A stretch of 64,000 nucleotides of DNA, taken from contig NZ_JAALXT010000007.1 of assembly GCF_011634775.1 (NCBI RefSeq), positions 186,001 through 250,000 of the forward strand, given 5' to 3'. The DNA is from Thalassoroseus pseudoceratinae. Its GTDB lineage: Bacteria; Planctomycetota; Planctomycetia; Planctomycetales; Planctomycetaceae. The notes below the pieces were generated by a model, which was given only the letters and a program-made list of their open reading frames with translations, was not told where the DNA came from and ran no database searches. The position numbers were made by a program, and so were the translations under genes. Of this stretch, positions 1 to 10,100 are shown piece by piece; the stretch's first letter is position 1, and every line of letters begins with the position of its first letter.

Positions 1-2
1 TG

Positions 3-152
3 AACTACGCAGCCGGGCTTTTGATGAACGAAGGTTTGTTAGTTAAAGATGTCGCGATGAAACTAGGCTTTGCAGATCCGTTTCAGTTCTCTCGAAGCTT
101 CAAACGTGTCTATGGGATTCCTCCCACTCGATTAGTCAGCACGGGCCAGTGA
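3..152 (+). CDS. AraC-type transcriptional regulator, C-terminal fragment (5' end outside window)
   Basis: The open frame enters from the left edge and ends at TGA 150-152, giving 49 residues. It contains the second helix-turn-helix of an AraC/XylS DNA-binding domain: the run VKDVAMKLGFADPFQFSRSFK followed by RVYGIPPTRL matches the family pattern (I-x-E-I-A-x-x-x-G-F-x-D-x-x-Y/F-F-x-R-x-F-K, then G-x-x-P-x-x-x-R). The sensing domain lies outside the window, so neither effector nor target can be named. Both the family assignment and the stop codon are clear from the sequence. Confidence 0.85.
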   Translation, partial: NYAAGLLMNEGLLVKDVAMKLGFADPFQFSRSFKRVYGIPPTRLVSTGQ

Positions 153-404
153 CTATCAAGACAACAGGGGCCGCTAGTTTTGAGAGTCGATCGGCTCGGG
201 ACAATTATTGTGTCGCAAGTCTCGCTTCGGGTTTGGTGGATTCAATCCGTATGGGCACACGTTGGTTGACGTTACCCGGTTTGCATTTCAATGAAACTTG
301 ACAACTTTCACGCTTGCACGAGACAACTTGACCGCGAGGAGTGTGCAGGTCGCGAGTGGTATTGTCACAGCGTCGTCAACGGAATGACAATTTCATTGTG
401 AATG

Positions 405-1574
405 TTATGGTGCCGTTGTGGGGGCCGCGATGAGATCAATCGAAAGTTGACGCCCAGCGTGCCCAACTCCTGTGACCATAGCTTTGGAAGCAGCTGGTGG
501 TCGCTTCGGGTCATAGTATTGAGGCCGCAGTTGATTGAGTTTTTGGCTGGCTTCGTCGTCGGAGACGTAATACGTCGCTTTCGCTAAATGAGTGAGATCC
601 GACCCGGACATCTTCAAGGTCTTGATGATCTGCTCGAAAATCGCCTCCGTTTGCTGTTGGCCACTTCCAGGGTTCGGCGAGACAAACCCCGACAAGTAGA
701 TCCGATTGTCACCATGAATGCGGGCGACCCGACTGTAGACTGGCGATGCCTTCATTTCCGGTGGTGTGAAGTACGTCACGCTGGATTCGGCTGTCGTGCT
801 GGGAGCGGTTGCGATCATTTCGATCTCGATCGGTCGCGTCCCGCTTGCTGTCCACTCAACATAGGAGACCACCGGCATGTCGACGCCTTGGAATAGTTGT
901 TTCACCTCGCGTTCAACTGTGGCTGCTTCGGTCATTGGATTCAGAAAGCACTTCAACGAGACGACGTGGTCTCGCTTCAACTTGAAATAGCCAATCGTTC
1001 TGATTAAGGATTTCAACGTCGCGCGAGTCGCGTTCTGAAGGTCCCCCGGTTCGGCTTGACCGGAAACATAAACCGCATCTCCGGGACGCAAACTTCGCAC
1101 ATGAACGGTCTCCTGCGTCGACCCGTTCTTTGGACTTTCACCCGCAATCACCGCGTCGAGCCCGATCTGATCGTGCTTGTTCGGGAGTCGCGTTTGAACA
1201 AATGAGACAGCCGGTCGCGCGTCCCCGTCGTACCAAGCAAGGAGTTGCTTGCTACACACCTCGCGGTTCTGTTCGTCGCTGAGGTAGATATTCAATTTGA
1301 CCAAATCGGATGTCGACAGCTCACACGCATCAAGGAGTTGTCGTAACTTTTGCAGGACGGAATTGGTTTGCTGCTCGAACGAAGTCTTGGCGTCGGCATT
1401 TGGCACAATCTGGTCGGTATGAAGCAGTGTGGCTCCGCGAACCTTGACCGCATCACTGGCCGCCCGATCCGCAGCGTTGCCGTACCGAGTCAACTGGGTT
1501 TCATCGGCTGCAAGCTCCGCAACTCCACAACCAAGGAGCAAGACCATCATGGTCCCATAGGAAAAACAACGCAT
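405..1574 (-). CDS. exported protein with three tandem RidA (YjgF/YER057c/UK114)-like domains
   Basis: A 389-residue protein with a hydrophobic leader (MMVLLLGCGVAELAA) suggesting export. Three RidA-like units follow at about residues 28-140, 155-255 and 265-385; each ends in the family's closing strand (LDAVIA, IEMIA, IDLIAA). Classical RidA is a single domain of about 130 residues that trimerises and hydrolyses reactive enamines/imines using one Arg in a PARS motif. Here the matching positions read PAVS, PVVS and PAAS, so the catalytic Arg is absent from every unit. A role in binding a small ligand, or a pseudo-trimer in one chain, is inference. The start has AAGG about 8 nt upstream. A leftward single gene, separated from the next gene by about 295 nt. 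Confidence 0.85.
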   Translation of the reverse strand: MRCFSYGTMMVLLLGCGVAELAADETQLTRYGNAADRAASDAVKVRGATLLHTDQIVPNADAKTSFEQQTNSVLQKLRQLLDACELSTSDLVKLNIYLSDEQNREVCSKQLLAWYDGDARPAVSFVQTRLPNKHDQIGLDAVIAGESPKNGSTQETVHVRSLRPGDAVYVSGQAEPGDLQNATRATLKSLIRTIGYFKLKRDHVVSLKCFLNPMTEAATVEREVKQLFQGVDMPVVSYVEWTASGTRPIEIEMIATAPSTTAESSVTYFTPPEMKASPVYSRVARIHGDNRIYLSGFVSPNPGSGQQQTEAIFEQIIKTLKMSGSDLTHLAKATYYVSDDEASQKLNQLRPQYYDPKRPPAASKAMVTGVGHAGRQLSIDLIAAPTTAP

Positions 1575-1869
1575 TCAATTCGCCTTATCGCCAACGATGT
1601 GTGTCCAATGCCCAAACAATCACTTCGGTTTCTGAATCTCACGCGATGCTGCACGCCGCAATCGCCTTGAAACCGTCTTACGAAGCGCCCCTATGTTACC
1701 AACTCATTGCGACAGAAGATATCGCCAACCGCTGATGTGTTGCAAATTCATGGCAAAGTGTGATTCACTAAACTCTTCTTTACGAACGTGCAAACCCGCA
1801 ACAACCCGCGAACCACAGGATAAGAGTCAACACTAGAATTGACGTTCAACAGACTCGACCGGATCTTGT

Positions 1870-3204
1870 CTAGTTGGACTTCAATCCGGCGGTGTTCTCT
1901 GTGACGACCTGATAGTCTTTCGCATCGAGGGACTTGGAAAGATCAACAGAATATTGCATCTTCGCTAGTGGTTGGAGTGGGGTGTCACTGTATTGAAGCC
2001 CTTGGAAGAGTGGGCGACCGAATCGGTTTTTGGGATCGCTGGGCAGTGTCGCAATTTGTTGTCCTTGACGCAGAATGATAAACCGATGGATTCCACTTTC
2101 GAGGTCGGCTTTGGCATCCCATTTCAGCACACCACTTTCCACCCGGATGTTCGTCGGTGCGGGTGGTGGAGTGGTATCGGCGACCTGCGTGTTCTTGACA
2201 TACTGCATCCAAGCCTTCGCGATTCGCTCACTAGGCAACCAGATAGCTTTGAGTTTGTCTCCCGTGAACTTCTCCATTGGAACAGCATCGTTCTGTTCCA
2301 CCTCGGCCAACCATGCCGTCTGTTTTGGCATCGGCCGAAGTGGTTCCCCGGAAGCATTGGGCAACCGCCGTTGCAAACATTCATCGAACCACGGAATCGC
2401 CAAGTACCGTTGGTTGCCACATTCGTGACTCGTTAACGGATCGACTGAAATCCCAATCAAACATCCATTCTCTCGCAAAGGGCGAAAGAACTGTAACACG
2501 ATCGGCCAGACCCCAGTGAACCGTCCCTCTTTGACGGTCACACCTTCCTTGGTTCCAAGATTCATCATGATGGGAACCTCGAGAGATTCCTCAGGGATTT
2601 CGACAATTTTGGCGGACGGACGATCGGGACGCGGCTCGACGAGTGGGGCACCGGACCGTAACCAAGCCGCTGCCACACGATTGGGATGCAGGATCGTCAT
2701 AATTCCCGCCCAAGTCGCACCGCCACTGTGTCCCCACAACGCCCATGGCACGGTGCTCAGTTCGGGATGACCACTCATCTTGCCAAGATCAACGAGTGAT
2801 TGTTGAAACGCCGCATCCGAGCCTTTCCGTGGATCACACCAGCGTTGACAATCGGCATCTTGAGGCTGCTCATAGGACGGAGAGAGCAGGGCACAGTTGT
2901 GTTTCGCTGCCAACGCTTGCCAATGCAAATCGTAAGCACCAGTCTGACCAGATTTACAGGAACCTTCGCCGCATCCGTGTTGATGGACAATCACGCCACG
3001 CAACGTTTTGACGTTTTCAGGAATCCAAACGGTGTACTTGACTGCAATGTCCAGCTTGCCTTCCACCGTGGATGCTTCATACCGCACTCGATAGTACGGC
3101 GGCTTGACTTCGGGAACGACATCATACGGCGGACTTTGAGCCACTACGGGGGCCGCATAACTCAGTGCGAGGACGATTACAGTCAAAACAAATGTTTTAG
3201 TCAT
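1870..3204 (-). CDS. secreted alpha/beta-hydrolase with C-terminal Ig/FN3-like domain
   Basis: I chose the internal Met because it begins a good Sec signal peptide ([23 protein letters not shown]); a longer frame reaches 3273 but adds only polar residues. The mature part holds an alpha/beta-hydrolase fold with an oxyanion-type HQHGCGEG segment near residue 75 and a nucleophile elbow GHSGGATW near residue 158. Late Asp/His residues that could complete a triad are present but cannot be placed with certainty. Residues from about 350 onward ([13 protein letters not shown], then a beta-rich stretch) resemble a fibronectin III/Ig-like module. Several Cys pairs suit an exported protein. The substrate is unknown; an esterase or dienelactone-hydrolase-like role is plausible. 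Confidence 0.75.
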   Translation of the reverse strand: MTKTFVLTVIVLALSYAAPVVAQSPPYDVVPEVKPPYYRVRYEASTVEGKLDIAVKYTVWIPENVKTLRGVIVHQHGCGEGSCKSGQTGAYDLHWQALAAKHNCALLSPSYEQPQDADCQRWCDPRKGSDAAFQQSLVDLGKMSGHPELSTVPWALWGHSGGATWAGIMTILHPNRVAAAWLRSGAPLVEPRPDRPSAKIVEIPEESLEVPIMMNLGTKEGVTVKEGRFTGVWPIVLQFFRPLRENGCLIGISVDPLTSHECGNQRYLAIPWFDECLQRRLPNASGEPLRPMPKQTAWLAEVEQNDAVPMEKFTGDKLKAIWLPSERIAKAWMQYVKNTQVADTTPPPAPTNIRVESGVLKWDAKADLESGIHRFIILRQGQQIATLPSDPKNRFGRPLFQGLQYSDTPLQPLAKMQYSVDLSKSLDAKDYQVVTENTAGLKSN

Positions 3205-3547
3205 TAGTGGGAAGCCGAGAGTACAGGATGGATTTTCTGACTGATCGTACGATGAATTTGCAGCGAATCGCAAGCACGTCGGACTCGTAACGCCGTCTCA
3301 TGGTGAAGTAACAGTCTCGAACAGACGCACTATGACCCAACAAACATTCCCACCAACACGACTCGGATAGCATGTCCAACTCGTGAAGGAACATTCACCT
3401 GTTCAGATCACTCCCTGCGTATGCATCGCTTTCATTCACTTTGGTCGATATGTTTTGATAAGGTCCATCGACATTGATGGTCCAAAATCTCGTGTATTGA
3501 CCACCGGTTCTCAATCGTTCGCCCATTGACGAAGATTCGATTCCCCA
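3205..3547. promoter_or_regulatory. intergenic region between divergent genes
   Basis: 343 bases separate the leftward hydrolase from the rightward FAD oxidoreductase, so promoters for both must lie here. I found no convincing coding frame, hairpin terminator or recognisable operator. Short AT-rich stretches occur around 3410-3500 but no -35/-10 pair is clear enough to call. Confidence 0.4.
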
Positions 3548-5290
3548 ATGAATAGACCACACAAATCAACCGCGACTCGCAGACAGTTCCTCACGCAATC
3601 CGGATTGGCAGCGGCTGCGTGTTGGTACCCCTCGATTTTCTCCGCATCGAATTCAAGTCGATTGTGGGCCGCCGGTGGCGAAAGTGAACGTGCGGATGTG
3701 TTGATTGTGGGCGGTGGGCTCGGCGGTTGTGCGGCAGCTCTCGCCGCGACACGCCAGGGATTGCGAGTCATCATGACCGAACCCACGGATTGGATTGGCG
3801 GCCAATTGACACAACAACTAGTGCCGCCCGATGAACACCGGTGGATTGAGTCGTTCGGAGCCCCCGCGAGTTATCGACGGTTGCGTGATCGGATCCGAAA
3901 CTACTATCGAACGAAACGTCCGCTCAAGCCCGCTGCAAAGTCGAGACCCAACCTTGATCCGGGCGATGGAGTGGTATCGCGACTCTGTCATGAACCCCGC
4001 GTTGCGTTGGCCGTGTTGGATGAGTTGTTGGCACCGGCTGTGAAGCAAGGACTACTAAAGATTCGACTCAACACGCAGCCGATCGGAGCCGATGTCGATG
4101 GCGACCAAGTCCGAGCAATTCAATTCAAAAGCCGCGACCATGCCCAGCCAATCCACATCGAGGCCGACTATTTTATCGATGCCTCGGAAGAAGGGGATGT
4201 GCTTCCCCTGACTGGAACGGAGTATGTCACTGGTTCGGAGTCACAGAAAGAAACCGGGGAACCGAGTGCCGGTGATGAGGCGAGACCCGACAATATGCAG
4301 TCGATCACATGGTGCTATGCAATCGACTATCTGCCGGATGAAGACCATACAATCGACAAGCCAGCGATGTATGACTTCTGGCAGAAACACGTACCGGCTC
4401 TCACACCACCATGGCCCGGTCGACTACTAGCATTGCACTATTCCAACCCTTGGACGAACGAACCTAAAGTCCTCGGTTTTGCACCTCGGGCGGCCGGCAG
4501 AAAGACTCCGAAAGTTCAGGGGCTGAATCTTTGGCTCTACCGACGCATCATTAACGAAGACAACTTCGAAAAGGGCACTTACGCAAGTGACATCTCCGTC
4601 GTCAATTGGCCTCAGAACGACTATATGTTGGGCAACATCATTGATGTGAGCCCTGAGGAACGAAACAAACATCTGGAAGGTGCGCGACAGTTGAGTTTGT
4701 CGTTGCTCTATTGGCTACAAACCGAAGCACCGCGTCCTGATGGACAAACGGGTTGGAAAGGTCTGCGATTGCGACCAGACGTCGTGGGCACAAAAGACGG
4801 TCTCGCCAAGTATCCGTATATTCGGGAGTCGCGTCGAATCAAGGCGGAATTCACGGTTCTTGAGCAGCACCTCGACATTCAAGGAGAGGAACGTCGCAAA
4901 CTCGGCGAGCACTGGGTGGCTCCGTCTTTTCCGGATTCTGTCGGAGTCGGACACTATTCGATGGATCTCCACCCCTCAACAGGTGGTGACAATTATCATC
5001 ACACAAGTTCTCTACCGTATCAAATTCCTTTGGGAACACTCATTCCTCAACGAATGAGAAACTTGATCGCGGCCTGTAAGAATATCGGTACCACACACTT
5101 CACGAATGGAGCCTATCGTTTGCATCCTACAGAATGGGGGATTGGCGAAGCAGCAGGCGCACTTGTTGCCTATTGCCGTGCGAACAATCTCACGGCCCAT
5201 ATGGTTCGCAATCAAGACAAGCATCTCAAGGATTTTCAAGATCAACTTGTCAAGTCTGGCGTGGAACTCGATTGGACAAAACTAGCCTAA
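3548..5290 (+). CDS. Tat-exported FAD-dependent oxidoreductase (FAD_oxidored family)
   Basis: 580 residues. The N-terminus carries a twin-arginine signal (TRRQFLTQSG followed by a hydrophobic Ala-rich stretch), so the protein is probably folded with cofactor before export. A dinucleotide-binding motif VGGGLGGCAAALAA sits near residue 54, with the acidic end of strand 2 at TEPTD, as in FAD_oxidored (PF12831) proteins. The C-terminal HPTEWGIGEAAGALVAY segment near residue 525 is typical of the same family, where it closes the flavin site. Planctomycetes carry many such proteins next to sulfatases and glycoside hydrolases, but no such neighbour adjoins this one. The substrate is unknown. It is followed 134 nt later by a phosphoesterase on the same strand. 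Confidence 0.85.
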   Translation: MNRPHKSTATRRQFLTQSGLAAAACWYPSIFSASNSSRLWAAGGESERADVLIVGGGLGGCAAALAATRQGLRVIMTEPTDWIGGQLTQQLVPPDEHRWIESFGAPASYRRLRDRIRNYYRTKRPLKPAAKSRPNLDPGDGVVSRLCHEPRVALAVLDELLAPAVKQGLLKIRLNTQPIGADVDGDQVRAIQFKSRDHAQPIHIEADYFIDASEEGDVLPLTGTEYVTGSESQKETGEPSAGDEARPDNMQSITWCYAIDYLPDEDHTIDKPAMYDFWQKHVPALTPPWPGRLLALHYSNPWTNEPKVLGFAPRAAGRKTPKVQGLNLWLYRRIINEDNFEKGTYASDISVVNWPQNDYMLGNIIDVSPEERNKHLEGARQLSLSLLYWLQTEAPRPDGQTGWKGLRLRPDVVGTKDGLAKYPYIRESRRIKAEFTVLEQHLDIQGEERRKLGEHWVAPSFPDSVGVGHYSMDLHPSTGGDNYHHTSSLPYQIPLGTLIPQRMRNLIAACKNIGTTHFTNGAYRLHPTEWGIGEAAGALVAYCRANNLTAHMVRNQDKHLKDFQDQLVKSGVELDWTKLA

Positions 5291-5308
5291 TCGATGTTTT
5301 CTCGATTA
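5288..5308 (+). terminator. weak hairpin just after the oxidoreductase stop
   Basis: A perfect 7-bp inverted repeat TAATCGA/TCGATTA with a T-rich 7-base loop overlaps the stop codon. No U tract follows, so termination is only a possibility. Confidence 0.25.
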
Positions 5309-5424
5309 AAGAGACACAGCAAGTGACACTAACACCAACGTGTTTGTATTGAGCGATTGGTGAAACCGTTTTTTGGACGCTCTAGTTTTTGTGACTTTTT
5401 CTAAATGATTGGTCAATACATACC

Positions 5425-6417
5425 ATGCCTCAAGAGACTTCTGGCAATTGGAGTTTTCTTCATGTGAATGATAGTCATATGGGGTCTCCACGTTCGTATC
5501 GGTTCCGACCGGCTGTCAACAAACGATGGGCAGCGATCAAACATCAAATGTCGCAAACGAATGCGGACTTACTCTTACATGGTGGCGACTTGACTCGCGA
5601 TGGCGATACCCATGAGTTTGAATATCGCCAAGCCGCTGAAGATTTGGAGACCCTCCCGTTCCCGGTTTTCGTAATTCCCGGCAACATGGATGTCGGCAAC
5701 AAACACACGACCGTGAACGGGACAAAACTCCGCTGGAAGGGTTTAGAGTGGAATGATCCAGACTGGAACATGACCGAGCGAAGACTCGATCTCTTTTCGA
5801 GTTATTTCGGCCCGATCCATTGGACTTTTATGCATCGGGATGTGCGTTTTACCGGGTTTTATGCGGCGGTCGCCGGCACGGGATTCCCGCATGAAGAGCG
5901 ATTGTGGAGTCTTCTGGAACGCCTCCCGGAGTTACCTCCCGCAAAGCATCATGTGGCCGTTATGCACTATTGGCCGTTCATGGAGAGCCTCGACGAACCC
6001 GATTGGGATTTGACGAACGGTGATGAGTACGACAATTGGTATTTTTCGATCAACCCTCCACACCGCCAACGATTGTGGGAACTCCTCAAGGCGGCCAAGG
6101 TCGAAATTCTGTTTTGCGGGCATGTGCATACGGGTCGCCCTGTGCAAATCGTGGACGGCATTCGTATCTATCGGACGCAACCGGCTGGGAACACTGGGCA
6201 GCTCGTGGAGCGTTGGCCCGACGCGGACACACGGTTTGGATTTCAACGATGCGATGTAACTGCTGAGGGGATCGAAGTCACATTTGTGCCGGGCAATGAT
6301 CAATGTGACGAGTTCGGAACGTTCGGTCCGCTTGGTCACCCGACTGTCAACGAACGAGACTACTCCGTGGCTCAAGAGCTTCCGCCACTCCAGCCCGATG
6401 CCGACGCACTCAGTTGA
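5425..6417 (+). CDS. calcineurin-like metallophosphoesterase, cytosolic
   Basis: 330 residues with no signal peptide. The metal-binding motifs of calcineurin-type phosphoesterases appear in order: VNDSH (DxH-type) near residue 15, HGGDLTRDGD (GDx) near 52, PGNMD (GNxD) near 88, a central MHYWPF His near 175 and CGHVHTGR (GHxH) near 231. The usual GNHD reads GNMD, so the general-acid His is replaced by Met; related subfamilies tolerate other residues at this position. The remaining length matches the icc/CpdA-like group, which often acts on cyclic nucleotides or phosphodiesters. The actual substrate cannot be read from sequence. Confidence 0.85.
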   Translation: MPQETSGNWSFLHVNDSHMGSPRSYRFRPAVNKRWAAIKHQMSQTNADLLLHGGDLTRDGDTHEFEYRQAAEDLETLPFPVFVIPGNMDVGNKHTTVNGTKLRWKGLEWNDPDWNMTERRLDLFSSYFGPIHWTFMHRDVRFTGFYAAVAGTGFPHEERLWSLLERLPELPPAKHHVAVMHYWPFMESLDEPDWDLTNGDEYDNWYFSINPPHRQRLWELLKAAKVEILFCGHVHTGRPVQIVDGIRIYRTQPAGNTGQLVERWPDADTRFGFQRCDVTAEGIEVTFVPGNDQCDEFGTFGPLGHPTVNERDYSVAQELPPLQPDADALS

Positions 6418-6494
6418 TTCCCGCAGACATACCATTGCCACTGTTCCGGCAATCCGACTCGATCTGGTCTCGCGGAGATCAAAACTTGGTTGCT

Positions 6495-6875
6495 CTAGTC
6501 TTCGGCTTCGGATGACTCAGTGATCCACTGTTTTGCCTCCGCCAAATTAGCGTAGGGGAAGTGTTTGATTTCTGCAGCAACGAAGTGGTTTACCATTGTG
6601 TCGGCAATGTCTCCTAATGGGGAATTCGTCACAATGGCGACGCGTTTGACTTCCTGATGATGATCGCGGACAAACCGAAAATGATTCGTCATTGCGGAGA
6701 ATGAATCCCAACCAGGAAAATTTTCCGTGTGGATCACCAAGCCCATCAATTGGCCCGCCTGTTCAACCAATGGGTCAATCTGTTTCGCGGCTGCGGCGAA
6801 ATCCTCTTTGGACAATGGCCCCGAAGGCGTTAACACTGCGATGAGTTTCTCATGATCGATTTCCACATTCAGCAT
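6495..6875 (-). CDS. SpoIIAA-like (STAS superfamily) small protein
   Basis: A 126-residue cytosolic protein. The frame could begin at a GTG at 6890, but the ATG at 6875 is preceded by AAAGG with a 7-nt gap and starts the conserved MLNVEIDHEKLIAVL strand, so I chose it. The alternating strand/helix pattern with WDSF, VKRVAIVTNS and a C-terminal AKQWI segment matches the SpoIIAA-like family (PF11964), small proteins structurally related to anti-sigma-factor antagonists. The Ser phosphorylated in true SpoIIAA is not evident. It lies between two rightward genes, transcribed leftward alone. Binding a lipophilic ligand or membrane partner is suggested for the family but not proven. Confidence 0.75.
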   Translation of the reverse strand: MLNVEIDHEKLIAVLTPSGPLSKEDFAAAAKQIDPLVEQAGQLMGLVIHTENFPGWDSFSAMTNHFRFVRDHHQEVKRVAIVTNSPLGDIADTMVNHFVAAEIKHFPYANLAEAKQWITESSEAED

Positions 6876-7140
6876 GGTCATGCCTTTCACTACAAAACTG
6901 CAAGACGTTGACTCGACAAGATACTGTCAGCAGTATTTTGACTCATGCTGTCATCATTCGCGAACGTCAAGCGGAAGCACGATGACGGCTTCAAAGAATT
7001 GGCGTTTGCATGTCGCAATTTGTCTTGGGTATACTTGAGACGCATCAAAGTTCTTTGAAGAGTCGTTGCATTCAATGGACTCTAACCCATGTCTCGGGTT
7101 TTCACTGACGAGTTCACTGCGTTTCCGGATTGTGCTCACT

Positions 7141-10100
7141 ATGCTTCCATCATATCGTGTTCTTGTCTTTGGTCTATGTTGCCTATCGCAAAGTTGCTTC
7201 GTGAGCCCAGTTCGGGCCGATGACGAGGCGGAGCAACGGTACCCTGACCCCATTAACTTGGATGTTCCGCACATCTCCACGGACCCTACGGTGCAGTACG
7301 ATTACCCAATCGTCTATGTCCGTGTGCCACGCGAGGGTGATGATGTCGTCTCGAAGTGGCCTGAAATTGCCCACCCGGTGGAACTAGACGCCGGTGGCGA
7401 TTTGATGCTGTTGATGCCGAACGGTCAGGAAGAAGTCTTGGTCAGAGGCGGCGACGGCTCGGTAACCGATCCTGTGGTTTCTCTGGATGGGGAGTGGGTG
7501 TTCTATTCGCACATTCATGACATGACCGTCAACTGGGCGGGCAAGTTCCCACGTGGCGGTGCGGACATCTACAAGATCCATCTGAAAACTCGAAAGATTG
7601 TCCGTCTGACGCATCAAAAGTTTACGCCCAACACCGGGGCGGCGGATTGGTCGAGCGATTTCGTCAGCAAAGAAGACGGCAAAACCTACTTCGACTATGG
7701 CGTATTCAACATGGGGCCTTATCCACTTCCGGGCGGGCGAATTGTGTTTACGAGCAACCGCGACGGTTTTCGGCCACCCAAGCACAATGGCCCCACGCTG
7801 CAACTTTTCACGATGGACACAGACGGCCAAAACGTCGAGTGCATCGGTCATTTGAACGTCGGTATGGCGTTGCACCCGGTAGTGCTGAACGATGGGCGAA
7901 TCATCTTTAGTTCGATGGAATCGCAGGGACTCCGCAGCGGTCTTTTGTGGGGACTGTGGACAATCAATCCCGATGGCACAGGATGGGCTCCGGTGATTAG
8001 TGCGTTCGATACCGGCAGCGCTCCCAATGCGTTTCACTTCCAGACGCAACTTTCGGATGGTTCGATCATTGCTGAGGAATACTATAATCAGAACAACAGT
8101 GGGTTTGGTGCGTATGTTAAACTGCCACCGAGTGTCGAGGCGGGTTACTCCGCGTTCGGTCCAGGCGACTTGCGGGATGAGCGAAACTCACCGCTTCGGT
8201 TCGGTCGGTTCTACAATTCCAAACCGAAACTGTATCGCTTGCCGTTTAGTCCTTTCGGTATCGAATCGTTCACTCGCTTTGCCAATAACGGTGAAGGTCC
8301 TGCGGACTATTCGCAGTTGGAAGATCGCAAATCTCCCGCCGTCGGAAAGTTCACTCATCCCTCAGCCGCACCGAACAATCATCTGCTCACGGTCTACACG
8401 CCTGGTCCGGCGAATCATCAGAATGGATTGAAGAAACCGGCCATCGATGGGGGAATCTATCTGATCAAAGACGGCATACCGATTGATGAACCTGCCGAGA
8501 TGCGACTCATCAAAAATGATCCGCGGTACAACGAACAATTCCCGCGGGCCGTGGTTCCGTATCAACGGATCTATGGAATCAAAGAACCGGCGACGATAGA
8601 ACCGCTAGCGAATGATGGTTTGCTTTCGCCGCACTTGCCAGAGGGTACGCCGTTCGGTCTGGTCGGCAGTTCGAGTCTCTACAAACGCGAAAGCTATCCT
8701 GGAGGAACCGTTCCGGAAGGAAGTGTGACAGCCACGTTCGCAGGCGGACGCGACGCCAACGGTTACACAGCACTCGATCCGTTTAACACGTCCCAAAATG
8801 GAGCCTCGCTGAATTGGTTTAATCAAGGCAGTGATGCGGGCGTTTATGATAACGAGGACATTCACGCAATTCGGATTCTGGCAATGGAGCCGACGACCGA
8901 TCGTCATCGTGGACCCAATAGCGGACGCCGGTTTCGCAGCCATGCCATGGAACGGCTACGAATTTTAGGAGAGATTCCGGTCCGCAAATTCGATGAAAAC
9001 GGCAAACAACCAGTCGATCCCGACGGCCACCCCGACACTAGTTTTCTGACAAAGATTCCCGCCGACACCGCGTTCACATTTCAAACGCTCGACGAACAGG
9101 GAATGGTGCTCAACATGGCTCAGACTTGGCATCAAGTTCGTCCCGGTGAAGTTCGGCACGATTGTGGTGGCTGCCATGCTCATAGTCAGGAACCGACCGA
9201 GTTCTCTCTAACCGCAGCCGCAAAGGCAGACTATCAAGTCTTCGATCTCACGGAGTCCACACCGCTGCTCACTAGTCAACAGAACGATGAATCCGGCCGG
9301 CAATGGGATGCAGACAATTCCACCGGTTTGGCGAATGTGCCAAGGGGAGTTGTGAACGTGGAGTACTTCCGTGATGTGCAACCGATCCTACAACGCAGTT
9401 GTGCCGCCTGTCACACTTCCCAAGATGGCAAATCACCGGCGGGCAACCTTGATCTCGCTGCGGATGCGGAACGCGTTAACATACCGCACAAAGGGCAATT
9501 TCCAGGCACTTACTACCGGCTCGCGATGGATCAGCAAGCCAAGTTCGGCCATAAGCCCGTCATCCACAACGGCACCTGGCGACAAACGAATGCTTCCCGG
9601 TACGTCCGTAAGTTCCAATCCCGGCGAAGCCTTCTAGTATGGAAAATCTTCGGCGAGCGATTAGATGGCTGGACCAATAACGACCTCCCCACAGCTCGTA
9701 TGCCGGGCGATCCCGATACGTTGGAGCAAGCCGGACAACCTGTGCCGAACACGCAAACCAATCGTGACAAAAGCGACTTGGACTATCGTGGTTCCATCAT
9801 GCCACCGCCCGATGCGGTGAAGTCGGGAAAGGTCAAACCGCTTTCCGAAGACGATCGCCTCACACTGATCCGCTGGATCGACTTGGGTTGCCCGATCGAC
9901 TTGGACTACGACCCAGAAAATCCCGAGCGAATCGGATTCGGCTGGATGTGTGACGACAAACGTCCCACCCTCACTCTCGCTGAACCCAAGCTCGATCAAT
10001 CAAAACCTCTCGATCGGATCCTAATCGGTGCATTCGACTACGGCTCCGGTCTTGATCCCGCGAGTCTGAACGTCGTGGCCGACTTCCCGATTGACGACAG

